Assembly: GCF_005280585.1 (NCBI RefSeq)
Contig: NZ_SZVO01000001.1
Location: 744,001-808,000, forward strand
DNA: 64,000 nt
Direction: 5' to 3'
Origin: Dyadobacter frigoris
GTDB lineage: Bacteria; Bacteroidota; Bacteroidia; Cytophagales; Spirosomataceae
The translations under genes and the position numbers were made by a program. The notes below the pieces were generated by a model. It was not told the DNA's origin. It made no database searches and was given only the letters and a program-made list of their open reading frames with translations. This document shows, one piece after another, positions 1 to 9,853 of the stretch. Numbering within the stretch: position 1 is the stretch's first letter; each line of letters opens with the position of its first letter.

Positions 1-2
1 AA

Positions 3-95
3 CGGGATTCAGTTTTGAAAATGATCAATTATGTAGTCGGTACTTTTTCAATCGTTATCGGACTTATCACACTATACGGAGCTTTTGAAGGGTAA
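3..95 (+). CDS. C-terminal end of an unidentified membrane protein (partial)
   Basis: The frame is open from the window edge to the TAA at 93-95 and encodes about 30 residues. They contain one hydrophobic stretch (VVGTFSIVIGLITLYGAF) typical of a C-terminal membrane helix. The stop lies 65 bp before the TonB-dependent receptor, so the two genes may be co-transcribed. The family cannot be named from this fragment. A membrane partner of a metal-uptake receptor is possible but is only an inference from position. Confidence 0.5.
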   Translation, partial: RDSVLKMINYVVGTFSIVIGLITLYGAFEG

Positions 96-160
96 TGAAT
101 TTTCAACAAGTCTTCTTTCTTTTCGCTTAAAATCGCAATCCATTTATATATCCATACCCA

Positions 161-2356
161 ATGAATTTCAATTTTTACCAATCTACCATTCATCAACTCA
201 CGTTTGCAGGTCTATTCGCCATGACCGCCACTTTCTCTGCGCAGGCACAGGAAGTGGTTTTATCAGATTCTACAAGAGAAAATATTTTGAATCCTGTCGT
301 TGTTACGGCAACGCGTTATGAAACCCGGAAAGAAAAAATTCCTCAAAAACTGAATATTATCACACGTCAGGATATTGAAATGACGCCTTCAAATGACCTG
401 ACGGATATTGTACGGAAAACGGCTGCGGTGGATGTTATTCAGTATCCAAACCTTTCGTCTGGCATTGGTATCCGTGGTTTTCGTCCCCAGTTTTCGGGAT
501 TGAATCAGCGGACATTGTTGCTTATTGATGGCCGTGCCGCGGGAGCAACCAATTTGTCTCAAATCAATCTGAATGGTGTTGAAAGAATTGAAGTTTTAAA
601 AGGCCCGGCTTCTTCTTTGTATGGTTCTCAGGCGATGGGTGGTGTTATCAACATCATTACCCAACGATCAAAAGGAGATACAAAAGGAAATGGTTTTCTG
701 GAATATGGTAGCTTTCAGTCATACCAGGCCGGACTAAATGCAGGCGGTAATTTGACGAAAAAACTGGATTACGATATGTCATTTTCTTATTTTGAAAGAT
801 CAAAAAATTACAAGATCGGGAAATGGAATTTGTTCCGTGATGCTTTTGATTATAATACGGTTCGAAAAAATTACACGACTCAACCTGCGCAGGACGTTGA
901 CGAAACTAAGACAGACGGTGCAACAAGACCTTACACCAAACTACATTATTTCTCAGGTGCATTGAGATTGGGATATCAGTTGAATGACAATTGGAGAGTT
1001 GATATTCGTGGTGATAAATTTCAGGCAAAAGGCGTTGAATCTCCGGGAGAAATTTCTTCCGGATCTACCGAGGCAAGTACCAAAGATGTGGATCGTGCTG
1101 CGTTTGATGTATCGCTGACCGGAAAAATTGGGAACCATAGTCCGAGTCTGAAAGTGTTTACTTCGGAAGAAAATACTAAAAACTATACACTCAATGTATC
1201 CGGCAAACCTGTTGTGCCTTTCCGTTCGGCTGAGTTAGGGAATAATTGGAAAGGTATCCAGGTAAAAGATGTTTGGTCAATCGGTAAGCACTCCTTAATT
1301 GTTGGATATGATTATTTAAATTCTTCAACACAAAGTCGGCGTTGGACGAATGATACCACAGAACGTGCACCGACGCAGCCTGCTTATGCATTAATTTCTT
1401 CTGCCTTTTTCGCTCAGGCGATGTTGAATTTCGGTGGCCTGACTGTTCAGCCGGGTGTTCGTTATGATAATATTACTTTTGATGTGAAGGAAACGGCTCT
1501 TTTACCAACCTATAAATCGGGTAAAAAAACGAATCCGTTTACGAGCCCAAGTCTTGGAATAAGTTATGAACTTGTTCCGGCTTTGCGTGTGAAAGGAACA
1601 ATCGGCCGTGCTTTCGTGACCACGGATGCTTACAGTGTGGCCGGATATAATGAAGTGCGTGATTCAAAAGGAAGAATTGCTGTGACTGCCGGAAATCCTG
1701 ATTTGAAAAATGAAAGTAGCGTGAGCTGGGATTTAGGATTGAGTTTTAATAAACCGAAAACCGGACTTTCTGCAAACGTTACTTATTTCTCAACAAAGGT
1801 AACGAACCGGATTACGAAGGTGATCAGAACGGTTAATGAGCCCCTTGCTAACAAAGATGTGATCGTTTCCCGTGCGACTTTTGTCAACGCGGCCAATGCG
1901 GAAATCAATGGTTTGGAAACGGAAGTGACGTATGATTTTGGTGCATTATCAAATTACAGATATTCGCTGAAAGCTTTTGTGAAGGCAACTTCCATGTTCA
2001 AAGCAACGGAAGATATCGTTGGAACGGACGAATCAAAAGTTACGCGCGACATCCAGAATGTGGCGAAAAATACGATCAATTATGGTCTGGAATATGATAA
2101 TTTGAAATGGTTACGCCTGCGTTTGTCGGGTCGTTCGATTGGAACACGTACGGATATTGACTACACTGATCCAATTAATCCGGTAATCGATTATCCAAAA
2201 TACATGGTTCTGGATTTCACAGCCGCTTTCAAAATCGCTCAGAAACACACATTGGCATTGAAAGTAAATAATTTGACAGACGAAAATTATTACGAAAAAC
2301 GGGGTTATAATTTACCCGGTCGCGCCGTTTCCGTACGATATACTGTAGCATTTTAG
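161..2356 (+). CDS. TonB-dependent outer-membrane receptor (metal/cofactor type)
   Basis: This 731-residue protein starts with a signal peptide ending near SAQAQ (about residue 30). A plug domain follows (about 45-160), with the typical GIRGF, LLLIDGR and VLKGPASSLYGSQAMGGVINI-type segments. The rest is a beta-barrel that ends in an aromatic C-terminal strand (VRYTVAF). It has no N-terminal carboxypeptidase-regulatory domain, so it is not a SusC. Size and layout fit siderophore, cobalamin or other metal-chelate receptors powered by TonB/ExbBD; the substrate cannot be read from sequence. It is followed by a good terminator, so it ends its transcription unit. Confidence 0.9.
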   Translation: MNFNFYQSTIHQLTFAGLFAMTATFSAQAQEVVLSDSTRENILNPVVVTATRYETRKEKIPQKLNIITRQDIEMTPSNDLTDIVRKTAAVDVIQYPNLSSGIGIRGFRPQFSGLNQRTLLLIDGRAAGATNLSQINLNGVERIEVLKGPASSLYGSQAMGGVINIITQRSKGDTKGNGFLEYGSFQSYQAGLNAGGNLTKKLDYDMSFSYFERSKNYKIGKWNLFRDAFDYNTVRKNYTTQPAQDVDETKTDGATRPYTKLHYFSGALRLGYQLNDNWRVDIRGDKFQAKGVESPGEISSGSTEASTKDVDRAAFDVSLTGKIGNHSPSLKVFTSEENTKNYTLNVSGKPVVPFRSAELGNNWKGIQVKDVWSIGKHSLIVGYDYLNSSTQSRRWTNDTTERAPTQPAYALISSAFFAQAMLNFGGLTVQPGVRYDNITFDVKETALLPTYKSGKKTNPFTSPSLGISYELVPALRVKGTIGRAFVTTDAYSVAGYNEVRDSKGRIAVTAGNPDLKNESSVSWDLGLSFNKPKTGLSANVTYFSTKVTNRITKVIRTVNEPLANKDVIVSRATFVNAANAEINGLETEVTYDFGALSNYRYSLKAFVKATSMFKATEDIVGTDESKVTRDIQNVAKNTINYGLEYDNLKWLRLRLSGRSIGTRTDIDYTDPINPVIDYPKYMVLDFTAAFKIAQKHTLALKVNNLTDENYYEKRGYNLPGRAVSVRYTVAF

Positions 2357-2418
2357 TAATTCAAATTCGACTTTTAGTTATCAGATTGTTGAATTGAATT
2401 TTAAATAAACAATAATAT

Positions 2419-2460
2419 AAATCCTTCATCCGTACTTTTAGGGTGAAGGATTTTATTTTT
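2419..2460 (+). terminator. Rho-independent terminator after the TonB receptor
   Basis: ATCCTTCATCC (from 2421) pairs with GGGTGAAGGAT (from 2441), with one G-U pair and a loop of about 9 nt. The hairpin is followed by a T-rich tract (TTTTATTTTT). It lies about 60 bp after the receptor stop and just upstream of the next gene. Confidence 0.8.
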
Positions 2461-2485
2461 ACGATACCTCTTAATCCAAATCATC

Positions 2486-3442
2486 ATGAGACAACGGATT
2501 TGTAACCTGATTTCAACCTCCATTTTATACCTGATTTTTGTTTCCGTTAGTCAGGCGCAATCGGCTTTTAATGTGGTACCGCTGGGCGTAAAAGGTGGAG
2601 GAGCGGAAGGAAACCTTTCGGCTTACATGATTGCCCCAATTAACTCCAAGGACTATGTTTGTCTGGATGCCGGAACGGTTCGGCAAGGAGTTGAAGTGGC
2701 TGTTGCCAACGGTGTTTTTGCAGCAACGGCAGATCAGGTTTCAAGAAGTTTTATTAAAGGTTTTCTCATTTCTCATGCTCATCTGGATCACGTTTCAGGC
2801 ATGATCACAAACGCGCCTGAGGATACTGCGAAAAGTATTTATGCGCTTCCAAAATGTCTTGATGTCATAAAAAACCATTATTTCAACTGGGAAAGCTGGC
2901 CAAATTTTGGAAGCGAAGGTGTTACTCCTTTGAAAAAATATACTTACAAACCATTATCAGAAGGTCAGGAAATGACGCTTGAAAATACGGAAATGACTGT
3001 GAAGGCTTTTTCGTTAAGTCATGGCAGTCCTTATGAAAGCGCGGCTTTTTTAATTCAGAATAATGGAAAACATGCTTTATATTTTGGTGATACCGGTCCG
3101 GATGAAGTCGAAAAATCAACCAGGCTGCAAAAAGTATGGGAAGCTGTTGCTCCTTTAATTAGAGCAAAAACATTAACAGGAATTTTTTTGGAAGTTTCCT
3201 ATCCAAATGAACAGCCCGATAACAAACTGTTTGGTCACTTAACGCCAAACTGGATTATGAAGGAAATGGATAAGCTGGCGATGTTGGCCGGAAAGGAAAA
3301 TATGAAAGATTTAAAGTTAATCATCACGCACATCAAACCAACCGGCCAGAACGAAGTAATTATCAAAGGCCAGCTTGGTAGCAATAATGCATTGGGATTA
3401 GAAATTATTTATCCAGAGCAAGGCACAGCTTTTGAATTATAA
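2486..3442 (+). CDS. Secreted class II 3',5'-cyclic-nucleotide phosphodiesterase (metallo-beta-lactamase fold)
   Basis: The 318-residue protein has a signal peptide (cleavage near SQAQS, residue 26). The metal-binding motif HAHLDH is at residues 97-102, followed by VSGMITNAP, which matches the class II PDE signature (PDEase_II family). Further metal-ligand regions are LYFGDTGPDE, FGHLTP and ITHIKP. The family hydrolyses cAMP or cGMP to the 5'-monophosphate. With an export signal, it probably acts in the periplasm or outside the cell, on scavenged nucleotides. It is transcribed alone, between the receptor terminator and a convergent DUF72 gene. The family call is firm; the physiological substrate is inferred. 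Confidence 0.88.
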   Translation: MRQRICNLISTSILYLIFVSVSQAQSAFNVVPLGVKGGGAEGNLSAYMIAPINSKDYVCLDAGTVRQGVEVAVANGVFAATADQVSRSFIKGFLISHAHLDHVSGMITNAPEDTAKSIYALPKCLDVIKNHYFNWESWPNFGSEGVTPLKKYTYKPLSEGQEMTLENTEMTVKAFSLSHGSPYESAAFLIQNNGKHALYFGDTGPDEVEKSTRLQKVWEAVAPLIRAKTLTGIFLEVSYPNEQPDNKLFGHLTPNWIMKEMDKLAMLAGKENMKDLKLIITHIKPTGQNEVIIKGQLGSNNALGLEIIYPEQGTAFEL

Positions 3443-3447
3443 AAATA

Positions 3448-3497
3448 CCACGAACACGTAAACCAAAACACATTTGTGAAAATTAGTGCATTCGTGG
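3448..3497. repeat. Imperfect inverted repeat (CCACGAA...TTCGTGG) between convergent genes
   Basis: CCACGAA at 3448-3454 and TTCGTGG at 3491-3497 form inverted ends, with further partial pairing inside (AACACATTTGTG). The element fills the gap between two convergent genes. It resembles small dispersed intergenic repeats built on CACGAA/TTCGTG words. Whether it is dispersed in this genome cannot be tested here. Confidence 0.45.
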
Positions 3498-3514
3498 CAA
3501 GAATAAGCCAATTA

Positions 3515-4408
3515 TCAGAACAATCCGATTTGTTTTGAGGCGTTCGGATTGTGCGGAATTTTAATATCAGTCTCAAATTCTTTATTTACTTTCTCAATCA
3601 GATAGGCAGATAAAAGGGGAGAAGCCTCTTCATGATTTTGGTGCACGAAGAAATAAATATTTTCGATGCCCTGATCAGCCCAAAGTTTCAAACGGTCCAT
3701 CCAGTCGTCCAGACGGCTGTAATCCGAATCCACATTGGCTCCATTGTAACGGATAAATGCCGTAGGCGTTGTTAACCGCATGTGCATAATATCACGCCGG
3801 CCAGCAGTATCGGTAATGATATGTGTAATGTTTTTCTTTTCAAGCTGCGCGTATAATTCGTTGCTGTCCCAGGATCCGTCATACCAGCCGGAATGTCTTA
3901 ATTCGAGAGCCAATGGAAATCCCGAAGGCCATACTTCCAGATAATCTCTTAATACTTCCCAGTTTTTAGGCCCGAAATTATCCGGCATTTGTAAAAATAA
4001 CATTCCCAGTTTTTCTTCCAGATGAGAAATGTGGTCGAGATAAACGCTTGTTGGCTGTTCGGCATCTTTGAGCCTTTTCCAATGACTTATTCCCTGATGA
4101 AGTTTTGGGAAAAAGCGAAATCCTTCCGGCGTTTTGGTATGCCAGCTGTCAATGGTTTCAAGCGGGAAATTATTATAGAAAGTGGCATTCAATTCAATGC
4201 TGTTGAATTGTGTCGAATAATATGCCAATTCGTCCTTTGTACCTTTCGGATAAAAGTTTTTCAAATCCGATTTATTCCATTTGGCACAGCCAATGTATAT
4301 ATTCGGTTTCCCTTTTTTTGATTTTTCTAAAACGAGCTTGTTGTCTTTATGGTCGGGTGGAAGTACGAAATCAACTACTTCCGGGTTATCAATTTTTCCG
4401 AATTTCAT
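3515..4408 (-). CDS. DUF72 (YecE) family protein
   Basis: The 297-residue soluble protein has the DUF72 core: IYIGCAKW near the N-terminus, FNSIELNATFY, FRFFPKLHQ, FLQMPDNF, LALELRHSGWY, ITDTAGRRD and IRYNGAN. The family has a TIM-barrel fold, is widespread, and has no established reaction. There is no signal peptide, so it is cytoplasmic. It lies downstream of the cupin gene on the same strand, with a terminator between them, so it probably has its own promoter. Function is unknown. Confidence 0.85.
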   Translation of the reverse strand: MKFGKIDNPEVVDFVLPPDHKDNKLVLEKSKKGKPNIYIGCAKWNKSDLKNFYPKGTKDELAYYSTQFNSIELNATFYNNFPLETIDSWHTKTPEGFRFFPKLHQGISHWKRLKDAEQPTSVYLDHISHLEEKLGMLFLQMPDNFGPKNWEVLRDYLEVWPSGFPLALELRHSGWYDGSWDSNELYAQLEKKNITHIITDTAGRRDIMHMRLTTPTAFIRYNGANVDSDYSRLDDWMDRLKLWADQGIENIYFFVHQNHEEASPLLSAYLIEKVNKEFETDIKIPHNPNASKQIGLF

Positions 4409-4497
4409 GGCTGGTCGGTTAGTATTTGTTTTTCTTTTTTGAGATAATAAATATAATGAATCAACGAGGAAGTAAAATCCCGCTTAGCTCATTGTAT

Positions 4498-4537
4498 AAA
4501 AAAGAAGTGCCATGGATGAAATATAACCATGGCACTT
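4498..4537 (-). terminator. Terminator of the cupin gene
   Basis: AAGTGCCATGG (4505-4515) pairs perfectly with CCATGGCACTT (4527-4537). On the minus strand the hairpin is followed by a run of T (complement of the A-run at 4498-4503). It sits 20 bp beyond the cupin stop. Confidence 0.8.
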
Positions 4538-4556
4538 GTCAATATTATACGCTGAA

Positions 4557-5072
4557 CTATCTTCCAAAGTCGTCCTGAACACGAACGATATCATCTTCAT
4601 CCGAAGGGTTCGAAGGATCGGTATGCTGCCAGATTTCAGCAACTACGCCCCATTCGTCAACGCCGATGAGTCTGTGACGCTCGCCCTGGTTAAGGCTGAT
4701 CACCGTTCCGATTGGCAATTGTTTCATTTCCGTTTCTTCATCCGTATCACTGATTACGATACCGGCATTTCCTCCGATTACTTTCCATATTTCGGCACGG
4801 CGGTGGTGGTATTGCCACGATAAACGTTTTTCAGGTGCAACAACTAATATTTTAGGGCTCAATTTGTCATAACCCGCGAAATCTTCCAATGAAAGATGCG
4901 GGAAAAAAGTTTTGATAAACTGAGGTGCCTGACTTTCGTCAAGTACAAAAAAACCTCCCCAGGGACGGGAATGGTCTTTGGCTACAACTGAAAAACCTTG
5001 TTCGTCAATGAACTTCTGAACGTTTTCAAAAACAACAGCTTTGTCGGTCGAAGCTGGAAATACATCAAGCAT
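4557..5072 (-). CDS. Cupin protein of the type II mannose-6-phosphate isomerase family
   Basis: The 171-residue protein has a cupin core with RLSWQYHHRRAEIWKVI and LNQGERHRLIG, which supply the metal-binding His/Glu set. This matches the isomerase half of type II phosphomannose isomerases. An N-terminal extension of about 60 residues includes the RPWGGFFVL segment seen in standalone Bacteroidota members, which are sometimes labelled phosphoheptose isomerase. Likely role: interconversion of a phosphorylated sugar such as mannose-6-phosphate. The exact substrate is not established by sequence. It is a single-gene unit with its own terminator. Confidence 0.75.
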   Translation of the reverse strand: MLDVFPASTDKAVVFENVQKFIDEQGFSVVAKDHSRPWGGFFVLDESQAPQFIKTFFPHLSLEDFAGYDKLSPKILVVAPEKRLSWQYHHRRAEIWKVIGGNAGIVISDTDEETEMKQLPIGTVISLNQGERHRLIGVDEWGVVAEIWQHTDPSNPSDEDDIVRVQDDFGR

Positions 5073-5125
5073 ATTTGATAAGTTTGGTTAAGATCCGGTA
5101 GAAGTTCAAAATTAGGATAAAAAGC

Positions 5126-5160
5126 AAAAAGATGCTCCAAAAGTTTTGGAGCATCTTTTT
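5126..5160 (-). terminator. Terminator of the first SusC/SusD unit
   Basis: AAAAAGATGCTCCAAAA and TTTTGGAGCATCTTTTT form a near-perfect hairpin 16 bp past the SusD stop, with a T-run on the minus strand. A T-run on the plus strand too makes it potentially bidirectional. Confidence 0.85.
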
Positions 5161-5175
5161 GATAAGTGAAAATAC

Positions 5176-6726
5176 TTATTGTTTATCCCACCACATACGG
5201 CCAAGGAACGTGTCGCCGCCAATGCGTGATACGGCATCGTTATAGTTGGTTTCGTTAACCGCTTTTTCATTAATCGGCAAAATCAAACGGCGTGGAATAA
5301 CACCGCCAGTCTGGTTGCCAGGATAATTCGTTGCTTTCAATGCCGGAATTCCGGTTCTGCGCCAGTTTGCCCATCCTTCGTAATGGTTGAAAGTTGAGGC
5401 AGTCAGAATGAATATTTCATTATGGATCTGCGTCATTTTATCAGCCAGACTTCCGGATGCAGGATATGGATTCGCTGTAACATAAGCCGCAGGATCAGAA
5501 ACAACCGCTGTTGCGTCGTAAACAACCAACTGAGTAACGGCAGCTTTTTGTCCGGCTTCAAAAGCATCTTTTGCTGAACCAGTTATCCATCCTCTTTCGA
5601 TGGCTTCAGCTGTTAGGAACTTTGTTTCTGCAAAGGTTAGTAATACGTTTGGATCAGCATCATCATACATCAAATCCGTAGGACGTGAATAATTTTTAAT
5701 ATTTCCGTCACCTGTTACAGTGGCTAATCCATTCGGTCCGCTACTTTTGTCCAATCCGTTAGGAAGACCTTTTTGATCCGCAGGAACTCTGTCGCCGCTT
5801 GCTAATTGAGAAATGATTCCAAGACGTGGGTCTTTTCTTACTTTCATCATATCAATAAGTGTTTTGGACCATTGAAGGTTATCTCCCTTAACAAGCCCTC
5901 TCCCCAAACCCAGGTTGTATGAATTAGGATTCCTGCTTGCAGTTGATCCACCTGAATGATGGAACATAAACGAATCATCATTTGACGCCATTAAACCTCC
6001 ATCAAAAGCTTTTTTTGCATATGTCTGAGCGGCGGCAGGATCTGCTTTTTGCATACGCATTGCCAGACGAAGCATTAGAGAGTTAGCAAACTTTTTCCAT
6101 TGTCCAATATTTCCATTATAAACGAAATCAGCATCGGTAGGTATATAAGCCGTAGTACTCAATGCTGGGCCTGCTTCTGAAAGCTCTTTAACCATATCAG
6201 CATAAATTGTTTGTTGCGTATCGTATTTAGGTTTGTAAATCTGGCTGATAAATGCTTGTCCAGCTTCGGAATAAGGAATGTCACCGTATAGATCTGTGAT
6301 AATGTGCATTTGCTCAACACGTAATATTCTCGCCATTGAAAGAATATTTACATTGGCAGGATCCTTGGAAGCTTGCGAAATAATATCTGCAAGATTTTTG
6401 ACAGAGTTGACATAAGAGTCGGCAAAATATGCGCCGCTGTTATCAGCGTTATAAGTATACTTATCACCCGCATAATAATCATCCACCGACGCCATTTGTT
6501 GGACCATCATTGCAGAATAAATAAAGTTGGCTCTCCATACTTTGTAACCGGGGTCGCCAGCAGAACCTGAAATCTGTAATTGTGCCTGTCCAAAAAGGTA
6601 ATCCAAAGGTACAGTAGATGGGGCGGTTGGGTTTACGTTGATTTTCTCAAAATCCTTGGTACAAGCGCCCATCGAAAAAGTCAGGGCTAACATAACTGCT
6701 ATTTTACGTATCATAAGAAGTTTCAT
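5176..6726 (-). CDS. SusD/RagB-type outer-membrane lipoprotein (SusD-like 2 group)
   Basis: The 516-residue protein has a lipoprotein signal with lipobox MGAC, acylated at Cys22. The family start KDFEKINVNPTAPSTVP follows, and it contains the helical TPR-like core (ARILRVEQMHIITDLYGDIPYSEA). The C-terminal EGWANWRRTGIPAL and PRRLILP segments are typical of the SusD-like 2 group. SusD proteins sit on the cell surface as a lid on the SusC channel and bind a glycan or peptide ligand. It lies 40 bp downstream of its SusC partner. No degradative enzyme adjoins, so the ligand is unknown. Confidence 0.92.
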   Translation of the reverse strand: MKLLMIRKIAVMLALTFSMGACTKDFEKINVNPTAPSTVPLDYLFGQAQLQISGSAGDPGYKVWRANFIYSAMMVQQMASVDDYYAGDKYTYNADNSGAYFADSYVNSVKNLADIISQASKDPANVNILSMARILRVEQMHIITDLYGDIPYSEAGQAFISQIYKPKYDTQQTIYADMVKELSEAGPALSTTAYIPTDADFVYNGNIGQWKKFANSLMLRLAMRMQKADPAAAQTYAKKAFDGGLMASNDDSFMFHHSGGSTASRNPNSYNLGLGRGLVKGDNLQWSKTLIDMMKVRKDPRLGIISQLASGDRVPADQKGLPNGLDKSSGPNGLATVTGDGNIKNYSRPTDLMYDDADPNVLLTFAETKFLTAEAIERGWITGSAKDAFEAGQKAAVTQLVVYDATAVVSDPAAYVTANPYPASGSLADKMTQIHNEIFILTASTFNHYEGWANWRRTGIPALKATNYPGNQTGGVIPRRLILPINEKAVNETNYNDAVSRIGGDTFLGRMWWDKQ

Positions 6727-6766
6727 TAATATGTTTGATAATTTATTTACCGTCAGGTATGATAAA

Positions 6767-9700
6767 TTAGAATTTCAAATTAAGGTTGACACCAATACTG
6801 CGGGTAGTAGGTACACCAGCGAATTCATAACCTTGTGCGTTACCATTTCCGTAAGTAGATTCCGGATCGATATTCGGCGTTTTCTTCATCAGAATCGCAA
6901 GGTTTCTTCCTACAAGCGAGATAGAAATTCCTTTGAAAGGAGATTTCCCAAATACTCTTGCCGGGATTGAATAATCAATGATTACCTGACGAAGCTTGAT
7001 AAAGTTAGAACTGTAAATGAAAGGTTCTCCGAAAGTATAAAGGTACTCATAGTACTGTGTAGCAGGAACGGGTACCGTATTAGGTTCACCTTTGCTATTT
7101 ACGCCTTTTCCTACAACACCCGGTAATTCACGTCCTACCAAAGTTTCTTTTGTAAGTCCGTAACGTGTTGCCAATGCATTTGTACCAGAATATATGTGGC
7201 CGCCGAATCTACCATCGATCAAGACAGAAAGTCCAACACCTTTGTATCTGAACGAGTTAGTGATGCCCATAGTCAGTGGAGAAATACCTGTTCCATATGA
7301 TTGTAAGGTGCCTGTCTGAGGTAATCCCTGATCATTGAAAACAACATTTCCTTTGCCATCTCTTACAAATGAGTTAGCCTTTAATAAACTGAATGGCTTG
7401 CCCACTTCCTGGAATACGTAAGCAGTTTGAGAACGAGGATTATCAACCGTAATATTTGGAAGATTGTCAGCAAGATAAACGACCAAACTTTTGTTGTAAC
7501 CTAAGTTGTAAGACACATCCCATGTAAATTTGGAACCTTTGACCAGATCATAATTCAGCAATAATTCAACACCTTTATTGGAAATTTCACCCAGGTTCAA
7601 AAGTGCTCCTGTGAAGCCTGATGTTCCTGAGATAGATGCCGAAACGATATCATTGTATGTATGACGGTTATAAAAAGTTGCATCAACACCCAGTTTGTTG
7701 TTAAACATCCGCGTTTCAATACCGAATTCATACGTTTTAGTAGTAAGTGGTTTCAGGAATGCATTAGGAACCACACTTCCATTTATCTGCGCTAAAGGAG
7801 ATCCAACTGATCCTGGAAACCCAATATGCGCACCTGAAAGTGAATAATACAAAGACAAGCGATATGGGTCTGTGTCACCACCTGCTTTTGCCCATGAACC
7901 TCTGAATTTTGCAAAGTTGATAATCGAAGGCATTTTAATCGCTTCCGACAAAACAAAGCTACCGGCTACCGATGGGTAGAATAAGCTGTTGTTTTGAGGG
8001 TTCAAAGTTGAAAACCAGTCATTACGGCCAGTTACGGTCAGGTATGCATAGTTTTTGTAAGATAATTCAGCCGAACCGTACACCGAATTAATTCTTTTTT
8101 CGAGGTAATTGTAAGTAGCGTCTCTCGCGGCAGGGCTGATATTTTTTATATCGTAAAAGAACGGAATATTGAAACTTGATCCGCTGATATAATCTTGTCT
8201 CCGAACTTGTTTCATCAAGTTACCTGCTACAAGTGCATTCAGGTTGAAGTTACTCGACAGTTTTCTGTTCAAACCCAGTAATAATTCAGAGTTAACTTCT
8301 GAGAAATTCTGAATGTTTTTGTCATATCCTCCAAGTAGCTGATACGGAACACCTGTTGGCGAAATTGCAGTATAATTGTAGAAATATTTGTCAAAACCTA
8401 CACGCGCTTTTACATAAAGCCAGTCTGTCAGGTTATATCTCGGCTCGAAAGAAGCCATAAATCTATCCTTATTATCATCCTGTTTAAATTGTGTTGCTGC
8501 GTAATAAGCGTTGTCAACATAAATATTATCACCCCAAACCTGCTCGTAACCTTTGCTGTCAAGCATACTTTGTTTCATCGTCGCCACGCTCAACGAAGTC
8601 GGCATGTTGATCAGAGTATAGTTTGCATTGCCCGGAGAATCAGATACTTTCGGACGGTTATGGTTTTTCTCTTTTACGTATTTAATGTTGGCAAGAATTG
8701 TGAAATTTTTGCTCAGGTTAGCATTAACGTTTAAGGCATAATTTTGTCTGTCCAGTGTATTATCAGGGATAAGGCCTTTATTGTTCATATTAGCCAAAGA
8801 CAAGCGATAGGTCATTTTTTCTGTTGCACCAGTCAAAGCCACAGAATTGTTGAAAGTACTACCCGTATTGTAAAACTTGGTAAGGTTATCTTTTACAGCA
8901 GAATAGGGTCTTTTAACACCATCGTACTGAATAACACTTGATCCGTCAAGTTTGGCACCAAAGCTATATGAAGACATAGCTTCTGTTTGTGTTGTCGGTG
9001 CAACTCCATTTTTTCCCAAACCATATTCGTATTGAAAATCTTTCCATTTTGTGATCAAAAGGTTATCCATTGTGATGTTGGAATTAATCTCAACACCCAA
9101 TCCTTTTCCGATTTTTCCACCTTTTGTCGTTACCAGAATCGCACCGTTAGAAGCACGTGAACCGTAAAGTGCTGCCGCAGTAGCACCTTTCAAAACGCTC
9201 ATTGTTTCAATTTCCGATGGGTTCAAACTTGAAATACCATCTCCACGGTCACCACCGCCCCACATACCGGCAGCACCAAGGTTGCTGTTGTCAATAGGAA
9301 TGCCATCAATAATGATCAATGGCTGGTTATTACCGTCAATCGAACCGTTACCACGCAATGTGATACGGGTAGATCCGCCCGGGCCGGTTGCAGTACTGGT
9401 GATGTTCAAACCCGCAACTTTACCAACAAGTGAGTTGGCGATGTTGGTTGAACGAGCCTGCTGAAGTTCTTCTCCTTTTATCTCGGAAACAGAATATCCA
9501 AGTGCTTTTTTCTCTTTTTTGATACCAAGGGCTGTTACCACTACCTCGTTCAAAGCCGTTGCTTCCACTACCAGGGCAACATTCAAAACAGATGCATTAA
9601 CTGTAACATCCTTTGAGTTGTAACCGATGTAACTAAAAGTCAAAACTTTTCCTTTTTCAGCCAAAATACTGAATTCTCCTTTGTCATTTGTTGTCGTACC

Positions 9701-9853
9701 GCGGTTGGTTCCTTTAAGGACCACGTTGACACCTGCAATTTCACTTCCTCCATCCTCGCTCACTTTCCCTGTTACTGTCATTTCCTGAGCAAAGCCCACG
9801 GTGACTAGTAAAGAGAGGAGGAATAACACTGGGATTAGTACAATTTTTCGCAT
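6767..9853 (-). CDS. SusC/RagA family TonB-linked outer-membrane transporter
   Basis: The 1028-residue protein has a signal peptide ending near GFAQE. A carboxypeptidase-regulatory-like domain follows (about 27-105: VTGKVSEDG, GVNVVLKGT, KGEFSILAEKG). Next comes the SusC signature VVTALGIKKEKKALGYSV, a plug with RGNGSIDGNNQPLIIIDG and VLKGATAAALYGSRASNGAILV, and a long barrel ending in GVNLNLKF. It imports the SusD-bound ligand using TonB energy. It is the first gene of a two-gene unit with SusD. No ECF sigma/anti-sigma pair or hybrid sensor adjoins, which is unusual for regulated loci of this type. Confidence 0.95.
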   Translation of the reverse strand: MRKIVLIPVLFLLSLLVTVGFAQEMTVTGKVSEDGGSEIAGVNVVLKGTNRGTTTNDKGEFSILAEKGKVLTFSYIGYNSKDVTVNASVLNVALVVEATALNEVVVTALGIKKEKKALGYSVSEIKGEELQQARSTNIANSLVGKVAGLNITSTATGPGGSTRITLRGNGSIDGNNQPLIIIDGIPIDNSNLGAAGMWGGGDRGDGISSLNPSEIETMSVLKGATAAALYGSRASNGAILVTTKGGKIGKGLGVEINSNITMDNLLITKWKDFQYEYGLGKNGVAPTTQTEAMSSYSFGAKLDGSSVIQYDGVKRPYSAVKDNLTKFYNTGSTFNNSVALTGATEKMTYRLSLANMNNKGLIPDNTLDRQNYALNVNANLSKNFTILANIKYVKEKNHNRPKVSDSPGNANYTLINMPTSLSVATMKQSMLDSKGYEQVWGDNIYVDNAYYAATQFKQDDNKDRFMASFEPRYNLTDWLYVKARVGFDKYFYNYTAISPTGVPYQLLGGYDKNIQNFSEVNSELLLGLNRKLSSNFNLNALVAGNLMKQVRRQDYISGSSFNIPFFYDIKNISPAARDATYNYLEKRINSVYGSAELSYKNYAYLTVTGRNDWFSTLNPQNNSLFYPSVAGSFVLSEAIKMPSIINFAKFRGSWAKAGGDTDPYRLSLYYSLSGAHIGFPGSVGSPLAQINGSVVPNAFLKPLTTKTYEFGIETRMFNNKLGVDATFYNRHTYNDIVSASISGTSGFTGALLNLGEISNKGVELLLNYDLVKGSKFTWDVSYNLGYNKSLVVYLADNLPNITVDNPRSQTAYVFQEVGKPFSLLKANSFVRDGKGNVVFNDQGLPQTGTLQSYGTGISPLTMGITNSFRYKGVGLSVLIDGRFGGHIYSGTNALATRYGLTKETLVGRELPGVVGKGVNSKGEPNTVPVPATQYYEYLYTFGEPFIYSSNFIKLRQVIIDYSIPARVFGKSPFKGISISLVGRNLAILMKKTPNIDPESTYGNGNAQGYEFAGVPTTRSIGVNLNLKF

